The notes below the pieces were generated by a model that saw nothing but the letters and a program-made list of their open reading frames with translations, was not told the origin of the DNA and did not search any database. This document shows positions 25,747-35,818 of a DNA stretch of 64,000 bases, piece after piece. This DNA comes from Bog-473 sp963824195 (GTDB lineage: Bacteria; Actinomycetota; Acidimicrobiia; Acidimicrobiales; RAAP-2). Made by a program: the position numbers and the translations under genes. The DNA lies in NCBI GenBank assembly GCA_963824195.1, contig CAWGOJ010000039.1:248001-312000 (forward strand), in the 5' to 3' direction. Each line of letters begins with the position of its first letter. Position 1 is the stretch's first letter.

Positions 25747-26408
25747 GCCTGCATTGTGCCATCGGGATCGCCCTCGCGGACGAGTGACGCTGCGAGCCCC
25801 AGCAGCTCCACCGTCGTCGATCCCGACCGCAGCGCCTCGAAGAACCCGGCCTCCTTCTCCTCGCGGGCCCGGCCGGCCACCAAGACCTCCTCCAGCTCGC
25901 TGCCCGGCACGAACGTCACGCCGTCGACGTCGGCCACCACCCAATCCCCCACCGAGACCAGCACGCCGCCCACCCGTACGGACGCCCCCACCGTCCCGGG
26001 CTTGTCCTTGCTCGCGCCGGTGAGCGCGATGGTCGAGGAGAACACCGGGAAGCCGTGCGCCTCGAGTGCCGCCACATCGCGCACGCCGCCGTCGAGGACC
26101 AGGCCGGCCAGCCCGGCTGCTTCCGCCGCCGTCGTGAGCACTTCGCCCCAGTAGCCGCGGTCGGCCACCCGGCCCACGTCGACGACGAGGACGCTCCCGC
26201 GCGGCGCCTTCGTCACGGCGACGTGGACGGCCAGGTTGTCCCCCGGGGTGCAGCCGACCGGGTACGCCGGAGCGGCCACCACCGCGCCGGGCCAGGCGGG
26301 CCGGAGCCTGCGGTCGGCCGCGCGCCCGCCTGACTCGCCCAGCGTCGCCGACCCCAGCGCGGCAAGCGCGGCCGCCGTCTCCTCGTCGCTTCCGCTCGAA
26401 CTGCTCAC
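25743..26408 (-). CDS. RraA-like protein (HMG/CHA aldolase family)
   Basis: 221 residues. Family core: GDNLAVHVAVTKAPRGSVLV, VVDVGRVADRGYWGEVLTTA and LAGLVLDGGVRDVAALEAHG, where the Arg-Asp pair of the divalent-metal aldolase site lies. Members cleave 4-hydroxy-4-methyl-2-oxoglutarate or related acids, or regulate RNase E in gamma-proteobacteria. A small aldolase or decarboxylase role fits this catabolic setting better. Coupled to the SRPBCC gene. Confidence 0.82.
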   Translation of the reverse strand: MSSSSGSDEETAAALAALGSATLGESGGRAADRRLRPAWPGAVVAAPAYPVGCTPGDNLAVHVAVTKAPRGSVLVVDVGRVADRGYWGEVLTTAAEAAGLAGLVLDGGVRDVAALEAHGFPVFSSTIALTGASKDKPGTVGASVRVGGVLVSVGDWVVADVDGVTFVPGSELEEVLVAGRAREEKEAGFFEALRSGSTTVELLGLAASLVREGDPDGTMQA

Positions 26409-26505
26409 GTCGTATCTCCTCGCGTCTCGCCGGCTTCCTGCCCCTCCCCGGACCCGTGCATTGGACCACCGGGCGGGGTAATCGCACCAGCCCTACACTC
26501 CCCGC

Positions 26506-27198
26506 GTGGCCGACAACATGCTGATCGTCACCCAGGTGGCCCCCTATGTCGACGGGCCGGCCGGCGTGCACGGGGTCCTCGCTCAGGCCGCCACCGGGCT
26601 CACCGAGCTGGCGGGTCTCGCCGGCCTCTCCCCCACGGTGGTCACCGACGTCCACGACGTCTCCCCCCGCCAGGTCGCCTCTGCGCGCGTCCTCGCCCTC
26701 TTCACCATCGGAGAGACGCCCTGGTCCGAGGAGCAGAGGTCGGAATCCCTCGAGGCCTGGCAGGACGGGCACCTGCGCGTGCTGGGCGTGCACTCCGCGA
26801 CGGACGCCTGCCACACCTGGCCCGCCTACGGCTCCATCCTCGGCGCCCGCTTCGACGGCCACCCCTGGACTCAGGGGTTCGCCATCGACGTGGTGGACCC
26901 CGACCACCCCGCCACGTCCCACCTCGGAACCCGCTGGGAGTGGCACGACGAGGTGTACCTGTTCCGCGACCTGCGGCCCGACGCCCGGGTGCTCCTCCGC
27001 CTGGCCGAGGGCCAGGTCGACCTCTCGGCGCCCGGCGGCCGGGTGCCCGACTGCGGCTTCCCCCTGGCCTGGTGCGTCGAGGACGGCCCCGCCCGCAGCT
27101 TCTACAGCGCCCTCGGGCACTTCCCCGGGGCCTGGGAGACGCCGGCCTATCTGCGGCATCTCGCCGGGGGCCTCGCCTGGCTGGTGGCGAGCGCCTAG
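26506..27198 (+). CDS. ThuA domain protein
   Basis: 230 residues from GTG. A type 1 glutamine-amidotransferase-like fold: LFTIGETPWSEEQRSESLEA, LGVHSATDACHTWPAY (a normal ThuA position), then GHPWTQGFAIDVVDPDHPAT and YSALGHFPGAWETP at the C-terminus. ThuA proteins are linked to sugar or polyol use; the reaction is poorly defined. It ends just before operator copy 3 and the alcohol dehydrogenase. Confidence 0.82.
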   Translation: MADNMLIVTQVAPYVDGPAGVHGVLAQAATGLTELAGLAGLSPTVVTDVHDVSPRQVASARVLALFTIGETPWSEEQRSESLEAWQDGHLRVLGVHSATDACHTWPAYGSILGARFDGHPWTQGFAIDVVDPDHPATSHLGTRWEWHDEVYLFRDLRPDARVLLRLAEGQVDLSAPGGRVPDCGFPLAWCVEDGPARSFYSALGHFPGAWETPAYLRHLAGGLAWLVASA

Positions 27199-27216
27199 CC
27201 TGACACCCATGTCAGG
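27199..27216. promoter_or_regulatory. Palindromic operator, copy 3
   Basis: CCTGAC, six bases (ACCCAT), GTCAGG: perfect 6-bp arms, right after the ThuA stop and 40 bp before the preferred alcohol dehydrogenase ATG (27257). An earlier possible ATG at 27209 lies inside the palindrome, which argues for the later start. Confidence 0.65.
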
Positions 27217-27256
27217 GTCACAAGGGGGGGCGGCCATCGGCGCGCTCCCCGACGTC

Positions 27257-28291
27257 ATGGCGGCCGCGGTCTACCAGTCCCCGGGCGTGATCGCCGTTGA
27301 GGAGCGCCCCGTCCCGCGTCCCAAGCCGGACCAGCTCGTCGTGCGCGTGCACGCCTGCGGCATCTGCGGGTCCGACATCCACCAGCTCCGCGACGGCTGG
27401 GGCTTCCGACCGGGCGCCGTGGCGGGCCACGAATGGAGCGGCACCATCGTCGCCCTGGGCGACGAGGTGACGGATTGGTCGATCGGCGAGCGGGTCGTGG
27501 GCGGCGCCTCCCCGCGGTGCGGCACCTGCCGTCGCTGCCAGGAGGGCAAGCCCTCGCAGTGCGAGAACCGCAACAGCATGATCACGGACCACATAGACGG
27601 CGCCTTCGCCGAGTATGTCGTGGCGCGGGCGGCCGGAGTGCTGCGCCTGCCCGAAGGGCTCTCGCCCCGGCACGCCGCGCTGGCCGAGCCGCTGTCGGTG
27701 GCACTGCACGGCATCACCCGCTCGGGCGTCACGCCCGGCGACACCGTGATGGTCTTCGGCGCCGGTCCCATCGGCGCCCTGAGCATCGCCGCCCTGCAGT
27801 CCATGGGCATCACGGACGTCACCGTGGTGGAGCCCCACGAAGGCCGGCGCCGCCTGGCGGCCGACCTCGGGGTCACCGCCGTGGTCGACCCGGCCGACCT
27901 GGAGGTGTTCCCGTCCTGGGAGCCCGAGCGCATGTCGTCGCGTGCGGTGCACGTCGTCCTGGAATGCTCGGGTCACCGGGCCGCGATCGAGGCGGGCTTC
28001 AACCAGCTGGCGCGGGGCGGCATCCTCGTGATGGTCGGCGCCGGGATCGAACACCCCACGTTCGACATCAACCGCATGATCCTCAACGAGCTCACCGTCA
28101 CCGGGTCCTTCGTCTACGACCTCGGCGGCTTCGAGCGGGCGCTCGAGCTCCTCGCCTCCGACGGGTTCCCGGCCGACCTCCTGATCGACCCCGACGACGT
28201 CACGCTCGACGGCATCCCCGGCGCCCTCGAGGACCTCGCCCTCGGCCGCATCGCCGGCAAGGTGATGGTGGTCCCGGAGGTGCGGGCCTGA
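27257..28291 (+). CDS. Zinc-dependent medium-chain alcohol dehydrogenase
   Basis: 344 residues if started at MAAAVYQSPG. Catalytic zinc site CGICGSDIHQL and GHEWSGTIVALG; structural zinc cysteines CGTCRRCQEGKPSQCEN; Rossmann motif VFGAGPIGALSIAAL. It resembles sorbitol, threonine or butanediol dehydrogenases, so a secondary alcohol or polyol substrate is likely. Overlaps the next gene by one base (TGATG). Confidence 0.88.
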   Translation: MAAAVYQSPGVIAVEERPVPRPKPDQLVVRVHACGICGSDIHQLRDGWGFRPGAVAGHEWSGTIVALGDEVTDWSIGERVVGGASPRCGTCRRCQEGKPSQCENRNSMITDHIDGAFAEYVVARAAGVLRLPEGLSPRHAALAEPLSVALHGITRSGVTPGDTVMVFGAGPIGALSIAALQSMGITDVTVVEPHEGRRRLAADLGVTAVVDPADLEVFPSWEPERMSSRAVHVVLECSGHRAAIEAGFNQLARGGILVMVGAGIEHPTFDINRMILNELTVTGSFVYDLGGFERALELLASDGFPADLLIDPDDVTLDGIPGALEDLALGRIAGKVMVVPEVRA

Positions 28292-28758
28292 TGGCGCACC
28301 CCTACTACCCCTCGGGCAACCCGCGCTTCAACCACGTCGCCATGTCGCTACCGGCCGACCTGCTCGGTGCCGAGAGCCGTGCCGACATCTGCAAATTCTT
28401 CGACGAGGTGCTCGGCTTCGAAGAGATCGAGGTCATGACGGAGGACCGCCGCCGCCTCATCCTGAGCTGCGTCCACTGGGACCAGTTCATATTCCTCATC
28501 GCAGAGGACGACCCGATGCGCTGCCCCCGCATGGACCACTACGGATTCGCCGTGGGCTCCCTCGACGAGTTGGTGGGCATCCAGCAGCGGGCCGAGGCGT
28601 TCGGGAAGGCGGACGACCGCATGGAGCTCATCGACCTCCACGTCGACGACCAGAAGGTCGTCAAGATCCACTCGCTCTACGTGCGCTACATCCTGCCCAT
28701 GACGGTCGAGTTCCAGTACTGGGAGTTCCCCGAACCGGCGGGGCAATCGGCCGGCTGA
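28291..28758 (+). CDS. VOC-superfamily (glyoxalase/dioxygenase fold) protein
   Basis: 155 residues. RFNHVAMSLPADLL opens the first beta-alpha-beta unit, FFDEVLGFEEIEVM follows, and MDHYGFAVGSLDELVG opens the second. The C-terminal VEFQYWEF strand supplies the Glu position. Metal ligands appear to be His and Glu residues but the set is incomplete by eye. Translationally coupled to the alcohol dehydrogenase, whose product it may act on. Substrate unknown. Confidence 0.72.
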   Translation: MAHPYYPSGNPRFNHVAMSLPADLLGAESRADICKFFDEVLGFEEIEVMTEDRRRLILSCVHWDQFIFLIAEDDPMRCPRMDHYGFAVGSLDELVGIQQRAEAFGKADDRMELIDLHVDDQKVVKIHSLYVRYILPMTVEFQYWEFPEPAGQSAG

Positions 28759-28822
28759 TCCCTACGGCCGGCCGTCTGATCTCCCTGGACGGCCCGTCAG
28801 CACACACCGGTACGGTACGGGC

Positions 28823-29650
28823 ATGATCCCCCCCACCTCCCCGGCGGAACGCGCCGCACGGTTCCGCTCGCTGCACGTGCCCGGCGCCCCGCTCCTCATG
28901 CCCAACGCATGGGACATCGGCTCCGCGGTCCTCTTCGCCTCCCTCGGCTTCGAGGCACTGGCCACCACGAGCGGTGGCTTCGCCGCCACCCGCGGCCGCC
29001 TCGACGGGGCCATGACGAGGGAGGAGGTGCTGGACCACGCCGGCGAGCTCGCCCGGGCGGTCGACGTCCCCGTCTCCGCCGACCTGGAGAACTGCTTCGC
29101 CCACGATCCCGACGGTGTGGCCGCCACCGTCGCGGCGGCGGCCGCGCTCGGGCTGGCCGGCGGCTCCGTGGAGGACTTCACGGGCGACCCCGACGAGCCG
29201 ATGTACGAGCCGGCGCTGGCGGCGGAGCGGGTGCGCGCCGCGGCCGAGGCCGCCCACAACGGCCCGCACCCCTTCGTGCTCACGGCGCGGGCCGAGAACT
29301 ACCTACACGGCCGGATGGACCTGGCCGACACGATCACCCGGCTGCAGGCCTACCAGGAGGCGGGAGCGGACGTCCTCTTCGCCCCGCGTGTGATCGACCC
29401 GGCCGAGCTGCGCCAGCTGCTGTCCGCCGTCGACCTCCCGGTCAGCGTCCTCGTGCTGCCGGGCGCGCCCACGGTCGGCGAGCTGGCCGGGCTCGGGGTG
29501 AGCCGGATCTCGGTCGGCGGGGCCATCGCGGTCGCCGCCTACGGCGCCGCCATCGAGGCCGTCACCGAGCTGCGGGACCAGGGCACCTGCGGGTACTGGG
29601 ACCTGGCCGGCGTGGCCCGGCCCGTTATCACCGCCGCATTCAGTCGCTGA
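28823..29650 (+). CDS. Isocitrate lyase/PEP mutase superfamily protein
   Basis: 275 residues, TIM barrel. LLMPNAWDIGSAVLFASLGF and ATTSGGFAATRGR at the N-terminus, VSADLENCFAHDPDGVAATV for the Mg site, GSVEDFTGD, and LTARAENYLHGRMDL. The canonical isocitrate lyase KKCGH loop is absent, as in the oxaloacetate/methylisocitrate-like subgroup (LENCFA replaces it). Its end overlaps the convergent RidA gene by 11 bp. Confidence 0.85.
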   Translation: MIPPTSPAERAARFRSLHVPGAPLLMPNAWDIGSAVLFASLGFEALATTSGGFAATRGRLDGAMTREEVLDHAGELARAVDVPVSADLENCFAHDPDGVAATVAAAAALGLAGGSVEDFTGDPDEPMYEPALAAERVRAAAEAAHNGPHPFVLTARAENYLHGRMDLADTITRLQAYQEAGADVLFAPRVIDPAELRQLLSAVDLPVSVLVLPGAPTVGELAGLGVSRISVGGAIAVAAYGAAIEAVTELRDQGTCGYWDLAGVARPVITAAFSR

Positions 29651-30116
29651 TCGCGACCGTCACCTCTATCTCGACGGCGCCGTTGCGGGGCAGCGCCGCG
29701 ACGCCGATAGCCGAGCGTGTGTGGCGGCCGGCGTCCCCGAACACGTCGGCCAGCACCCGGCTGGCGCCGTCCACGACGGCGGGCTGCTGGTGGAAGTCCG
29801 GGGCCGAGGACACGTAGCCGGTCACCGTCAGCACGCGCTGAATGCGGTCGAGGGTGCCCAGCGCCTCCTCCAGCACGGCCAGGGCGTTCAGCGCGCACAC
29901 GGCGGCAGCCTCCCGACCCTCCTCCACCGTGACGGTGTCGCCGAGGCGCCCGAGGCAGGTCAGCTCACCCGCGATGCGCGGCAACTGCCCGGACGTGCGG
30001 GCCACCCCGCCGTGCACCACCACGGCATCGAGCGGGGCGTGCGGCGGGTGCGGTCCGTGCAGCGTCAGTCCCAGCTCGGCGAGCCGGGCCCCGATGATGC
30101 CCTCGCTCACCGGCAC
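29640..30116 (-). CDS. RidA/YjgF family protein
   Basis: 158 residues from GTG. GGVARTSGQLPRIAGELTCL, then ALNALAVLEEALGTLDRIQR and GYVSSAPDFHQQPAVVDGAS, plus the conserved Arg in GRHTRSAIGVAALPRNGAVE. RidA enzymes remove reactive enamine/imine intermediates. It follows the aldolase gene with no gap. Confidence 0.88.
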   Translation of the reverse strand: MPVSEGIIGARLAELGLTLHGPHPPHAPLDAVVVHGGVARTSGQLPRIAGELTCLGRLGDTVTVEEGREAAAVCALNALAVLEEALGTLDRIQRVLTVTGYVSSAPDFHQQPAVVDGASRVLADVFGDAGRHTRSAIGVAALPRNGAVEIEVTVAISD

Positions 30117-30758
30117 CTACCGCATGAAGGGGTAGACGTTGGCGAAGTTCTGGTTGACCTTCTCGGGCAGCGGGTAGATGGCGCCGAGCTGCTTGGCACC
30201 CCAGATGATCCTGGCGGAGCGCTCGACGAGCGCGGTGTTGTGCATGGTCTTCTGCATATTCGTGCCGATCGCGACCATGCCGTGGTTGGCGATCAGCGCG
30301 GCGCCCCGGTTCTCGAGCGCCTTGACCACCTGCTCCGCGAGGTCGGGTGAGCCGCTCGGCGCGTACTCGGTGCAGTGGATGTCCCCGCCGAGATACACGG
30401 TGAACTCGTCGATGCAGCTCGGGATGTCCTGCTGGGCGACGGCGAACATGGTGGCGTGCACGGCGTGGGAGTGGATGCACACCGCGATGTCGTCGTAAGC
30501 GGCCATGACGGCGAGGTGAAGGTACTTCTCCGAGGTCGGGCCGCGCTCACCCGATACGACGTCGCCGGCCGGGTTGACGATGACGATGTCCTCGACCTCC
30601 ATGATCCGGTAGTCCAGCGACGATGGCGTGACGGCGATGTTGCCGTCCTCCATCCGGGCCGAGATGTTGCCCGAGGTCCCCTCGACCAGCCCCTTCTCCA
30701 GCAGCTCCTTGGCGGCGGCGACGATCTGCTCGGGTGCGTTCTCAATGAAGGTGGCCAT
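30117..30758 (-). CDS. Class II aldolase/adducin family protein (fuculose-phosphate aldolase type)
   Basis: 213 residues from ATG at 30758 (a GGAG lies ten bases upstream; the longer frame adds six residues). ELLEKGLVEGTSGNISARME is the phosphate-binding N-terminal block, and HSHAVHATMFAV and the later IANHGMVAIG supply zinc ligands. It cleaves a 2-keto or sugar-phosphate aldol. It leads an aldolase-RidA operon transcribed away from the SDR-aldehyde dehydrogenase pair, with operator copy 4 between. Confidence 0.86.
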   Translation of the reverse strand: MATFIENAPEQIVAAAKELLEKGLVEGTSGNISARMEDGNIAVTPSSLDYRIMEVEDIVIVNPAGDVVSGERGPTSEKYLHLAVMAAYDDIAVCIHSHAVHATMFAVAQQDIPSCIDEFTVYLGGDIHCTEYAPSGSPDLAEQVVKALENRGAALIANHGMVAIGTNMQKTMHNTALVERSARIIWGAKQLGAIYPLPEKVNQNFANVYPFMR

Positions 30759-30837
30759 GGCCCAGGTGCTCCTCAACGCTCAATGGGCGACCTCGTCGCC
30801 CCGTGGTCGCCCCGATCGTACAGCCCCGGGAGCGTTG

Positions 30838-30855
30838 CCTGACACGGCTGTCAGG
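30838..30855. promoter_or_regulatory. Palindromic operator, copy 4
   Basis: CCTGAC, six bases (ACGGCT), GTCAGG: perfect 6-bp arms in the divergent promoter of the aldolase and SDR genes, 30 bp from the SDR ATG and 80 bp from the aldolase ATG. Confidence 0.68.
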
Positions 30856-30885
30856 GAACGAGGCTCGCGGGCTACTGTCTCGCCC

Positions 30886-31776
30886 ATGGGACTTCTGGAC
30901 GGTCGATCGGCGGTGGTGACGGGTGCGGGCCGGGGCATCGGGAGGGACATCGCTCTCTGCCTCGCCACGGAGGGGGCGAGGGTCGTGGTCAACGACGTCG
31001 GCGTCTCGCTCGGCGGTGAGGGCACCGGGGAGGACCCCGCCGCCCAGGTCTGCAAGGAGATCGAGGCGGCGGGCGGCAACGCCGTGCCCAACCACGACTC
31101 GGTGAGCGACTTCGACGGGGCGGGCCGCATCATCTCGACGGCCGTGGACGCCTTCGGCGGCATCGACATCCTGGTGAACAACGCCGGCATCGTCCGCGAC
31201 CGGACGATCGTGAAGATGGACGAGTCCGACTACGACGCCGTCATCGCCGTGCACCAGAAGGGCACCTTCAACACCGTCCGCCACGCGGCGCCCCTCATGA
31301 AGGACGCCGGCTACGGGCGCATCGTCAACATCACCTCTTCGGCCGGCCTACGGGGCAACTTCGGGCAGACCAACTACGGGGCGGCCAAGGCCGCCATCAT
31401 GGGCATGACGTTCGTCTGGGCCCTCGAGCTCGGCAAGTACGGCGTCACCGTCAACGCGGTGGCGCCGGCGGGCTTCACCCGCATGACCGAGGGGCTCTAC
31501 GCCGGGGCGGAGCCGCCGGCCGACCAGGACCCCGCGCTCAACGCGCCCCTGATCGCGTTCCTCGCCTCCGAGGGTGCCTCCTACGTCAACGGGCAGGTGC
31601 TCGGGCGCACCGGCTTCGCCTACACGCTCTTCCAGACGCCCCGTCAGATCGCCACCATGTGGAGCGAGGGCGGCTGGACGCCCCAGGAGGTGGCCGACCA
31701 CTTCCACGAGGTGCTGGGCCAGCACCTGCAGCCCGTGGGCATGGGCGAGCACCCGCTGCTCGGCAAGAAGGGCTGA
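30886..31776 (+). CDS. SDR family oxidoreductase, multifunctional-enzyme type
   Basis: 296 residues. TGAGRGIGRDIALCLATEGA cofactor loop, NNAGIVRDRTIVKMDESDYD, Ser in NITSSAG, catalytic YGAAKAAI. The VVVNDVGVSLGGEG insert and long C-terminus match the 3-hydroxyacyl-CoA dehydrogenase half of peroxisomal-type multifunctional enzymes. A beta-oxidation-like step is therefore likely. First gene of the SDR-aldehyde dehydrogenase operon. Confidence 0.87.
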   Translation: MGLLDGRSAVVTGAGRGIGRDIALCLATEGARVVVNDVGVSLGGEGTGEDPAAQVCKEIEAAGGNAVPNHDSVSDFDGAGRIISTAVDAFGGIDILVNNAGIVRDRTIVKMDESDYDAVIAVHQKGTFNTVRHAAPLMKDAGYGRIVNITSSAGLRGNFGQTNYGAAKAAIMGMTFVWALELGKYGVTVNAVAPAGFTRMTEGLYAGAEPPADQDPALNAPLIAFLASEGASYVNGQVLGRTGFAYTLFQTPRQIATMWSEGGWTPQEVADHFHEVLGQHLQPVGMGEHPLLGKKG

Positions 31777-31865
31777 ACAGGCGCCAGACAGTCGGCACGG
31801 AGCGGCGCCCAGCGGGCCTGGGTAGGGTGGGGACCGGCAACATCGACGACGAGGGAGGGCTTCCC

Positions 31866-33284
<1,419 letters not shown>

Positions 33285-33360
33285 GGGGTCGAGCCACCTG
33301 ACCCGTCCTTGTCGCCAGAGGTCCGGAAACGGCTGAGCCGCCGGCCCGGCGCGGGCCTTG

Positions 33361-34104
33361 ATGCACGCGAACCACGGACGGCTCCGGCGAAGGCACACCC
33401 GCCTGGTGGCGGCCGTGGTGGCGGTCGCCCTTCTCCTCGTCGTCACCGTGGTCGTCGTCGACGAGCTGCGATCCTCCCCGTCCCCGACCGACGCCGGTCC
33501 GGCGCCGGTCGCCGGCGCCACGTCGACCACCACGACGACCACGATCCCGCCCACGACCACCACCACCACCGATCCCGGGACACTGCCCCAGACCTCGCAG
33601 CTCCCGTCGTCGGACACCCCGCAGTTCACGGCCGAGATGGCCGCGTTCTGGCAGGGCGTGGTCGAGGGCACGGTGACACCGGCGATGCCGGCCTTCTTCC
33701 CGCAGTCGGCCTACGTGCAGCTCAAGACCGGGATCGCCGATCCCTCCGGCGACTGGCAGAACCGCCTCGTGGCCGATTACGCGCTCGACATCGGAGCCGC
33801 CCATGCGCTACTCGGGCCGGACCCCGCGCAGGCGACGTTGGTGACCGTGTCGGTGCCCGAGCAGAACGGCCATTGGATCCCGCCCGGTGTGTGCGCCAAC
33901 GGCATCGGCTACTACGAGGTGGCCAACGCGCGCGTCGTCTACCAACTCGACGGGCAAACGCGTTCCTTCGGCATCGCCTCGATGATCTCGTGGCGGGGAG
34001 TCTGGTACGTCGTCCACCTGGGGGCCATCCTGCGATCCGGGGGTGGGGAGGTCGACGAGCCGGCGATCGGGACGGGCACCTCCGCTCCCTCCGAGACCTG
34101 CTGA
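33361..34104 (+). CDS. Membrane-anchored exported protein with Thr-rich linker
   Basis: About 247 residues. A basic start, one hydrophobic span (LVAAVVAVALLLVVTVVVVD) and a stalk of Thr runs interrupted by IPP (about residues 58-75) lead to a 170-residue external domain with two Cys-poor beta regions (GYYEVANARVVYQL, MISWRGVWYVVHLG). The protein is probably anchored outside the cell. No family recognised. The start may be ATG 33361 or the TTG one codon earlier. Confidence 0.65.
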   Translation: MHANHGRLRRRHTRLVAAVVAVALLLVVTVVVVDELRSSPSPTDAGPAPVAGATSTTTTTTIPPTTTTTTDPGTLPQTSQLPSSDTPQFTAEMAAFWQGVVEGTVTPAMPAFFPQSAYVQLKTGIADPSGDWQNRLVADYALDIGAAHALLGPDPAQATLVTVSVPEQNGHWIPPGVCANGIGYYEVANARVVYQLDGQTRSFGIASMISWRGVWYVVHLGAILRSGGGEVDEPAIGTGTSAPSETC

Positions 34105-34217
34105 CGGCGGATCCGGGCGTCCGGGCGGAGGGACGGTGAGCGACGGCGATCCTGTCGGGCTCCAGGGCGGCGAGCTCCCTCGGTCTGTCGCGCTCATCGG
34201 ACCCTCCGGGTCGCGGC

Positions 34218-35813
34218 TCAGCCCGGGCGGGGCACCACGGGCGGCGCCCCGCCCGGGGTCAGCACCTCGATGCCCGACGAGTTCGCAGACGCCGTCGTGC
34301 CGACGCCGAAGACGAGGGCGTCGCCCACGGTGGCGATGCCAGACCAGTTGAACTGGGGCAGACCGACCTGCGTCAGCAGGCGCCCGCTCGAGGCGTCGCG
34401 TACCTGGATCGCCTTGGCTGCCAGCGCAAGGCCGTTGAACATCATGCCGCCGGCGACCGTGGTGGCCGAGAACGACGCCGTGTTGTTGGCTTGCCAGAGC
34501 ACCGCCCCCGTTGCCGCGTCGAAGGCGTGGTCGGTCGGGTTCTGCTGTGCGACGTCGCGGGGATCGGAGGGGTCGCACACGGGCAAGGTGCCGCGTGAGG
34601 TCGGGAGGAAGTCGCCGAGCGCCGTTGCCCCCAGGACGCGGCGGCCGTCGTAGGCGGTCGTGCCGATGAATCCCCCCGACGAGCCCCCGAACACCACGTT
34701 GGTCGACCAGCGCAGCTGCCCGGTCGCCGGGTCCAGGGAGTAGTAGGTGCCGTTCTTGCTCCCCTCCCCGAGGAAGGTGGTCTTCCCGTCGGCGGACAGG
34801 CCGGCGTTGGCGCTGGCCCCGAAGTCGTCGTCACAGGCCGGCGCGTGGCCGAGCGGGTGGTACTTCCAGACCAGCGTGCCGTCGGCGATCCGTAGCGCCA
34901 TCACCGAGTCCGCGTAGGCCGCGCTGCCCGAGAAGTCGCAGTCGGCCGTGCCGAACACCACCAGCCCCAGGTCGGGCAGGACGGTGCCGGACGACCAGAC
35001 GCTGCCACAGCTGTCGTCGAGCACGTGCCCCTCGGCCCCGACGTCGGTCTGGAACTCCCACACCGGTTCGCCGGTGTCGAGGCTGGCCGCGACCACGTAG
35101 CCGGCCGAATGCTGCTGGCCGTCCTCGTCCACGCCGAAGAGCACACGGCCGTCGGCGACCACCGGTGACGAGAAGATCCGCGTGCTGTCGTTGTCCGGGT
35201 TGGGCGGGCCCGGCACGCCGGGATAGTCGTGCTCCCAGTACACCGCGCCGGTGGCGGCCTTCAGCGCATAGAGCGTGTAGCCGCCGCTGAAGATGACCAG
35301 GGCGGGCCGGCTTCCCGCGGCGGGCTCGAACCAGGCCGAGGAGGTGACCAGCCCGCCGTCGGACGTGGCGTCGCGCGGCTGCTGGCCCGGATAGGGCGTG
35401 ATGGCGTTCTGCGAGGCGAGCCGGACCTTCCAGCGCAGCTTCCCCGTCTGCAGGTCCACGGCGTAGAAGAAATCGTCCCACGAGCCCGCGTACACGGTGC
35501 CGTCGACCACGGTGGGGGTCGCCGTCACGGCGTCGCCGGTCGGGAAGAACCACGCCTGGCGCAGGTTCCGCACCGAGGACTCGGTCAGGGTCGTCCGGCC
35601 GTGGAAGGTGTGCTGGGCGTCGTGCCCGTAGCTGGGCCAGTCCCAGGAGCTGACCGGGGTGGGGGTGGCCGCCGCCGCGGACGGGGTGCCGCTGGTCGAC
35701 GAGGAGGAGCCCCCGCATCCGGCCCACATGACGGCGCCGAGCGCGACGGCCCCGAGCACCCACCGGGCACCGTGCCCCCGCGGCGCGTGCCGCAGCGCCC
35801 TCCGCCCCGACAA
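34218..35813 (-). CDS. PQQ-like beta-propeller lipoprotein
   Basis: 531 residues from a TTG eight bases after the upstream stop; this start gives a good signal sequence (basic residues, ALGAVMWAGC lipobox) that no nearby ATG would. Propeller blades repeat the pattern WSYD-like: YAVDLQTGKLRWKV, YALKAATGAVYWEHD, ASLDTGEPVWEF, LRIADGTLVWKY, YSLDPATGQLRWS and FDAATGAVLWQ. These resemble BamB and quinoprotein alcohol dehydrogenases, but the PQQ/Ca active-site residues were not identified. Likely a secreted oxidase-like or binding protein acting with the upstream protein. Confidence 0.8.
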   Translation of the reverse strand: MSGRRALRHAPRGHGARWVLGAVALGAVMWAGCGGSSSSTSGTPSAAAATPTPVSSWDWPSYGHDAQHTFHGRTTLTESSVRNLRQAWFFPTGDAVTATPTVVDGTVYAGSWDDFFYAVDLQTGKLRWKVRLASQNAITPYPGQQPRDATSDGGLVTSSAWFEPAAGSRPALVIFSGGYTLYALKAATGAVYWEHDYPGVPGPPNPDNDSTRIFSSPVVADGRVLFGVDEDGQQHSAGYVVAASLDTGEPVWEFQTDVGAEGHVLDDSCGSVWSSGTVLPDLGLVVFGTADCDFSGSAAYADSVMALRIADGTLVWKYHPLGHAPACDDDFGASANAGLSADGKTTFLGEGSKNGTYYSLDPATGQLRWSTNVVFGGSSGGFIGTTAYDGRRVLGATALGDFLPTSRGTLPVCDPSDPRDVAQQNPTDHAFDAATGAVLWQANNTASFSATTVAGGMMFNGLALAAKAIQVRDASSGRLLTQVGLPQFNWSGIATVGDALVFGVGTTASANSSGIEVLTPGGAPPVVPRPG

Positions 35814-35818
35814 CCGAC

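Noticed and set aside
33300..33330. CCTGACCCGTCCTTGTCG as a ninth operator copy
   Set aside because: Spacer length is wrong and the right arm lacks GTCAG; it also follows a gene rather than preceding one.
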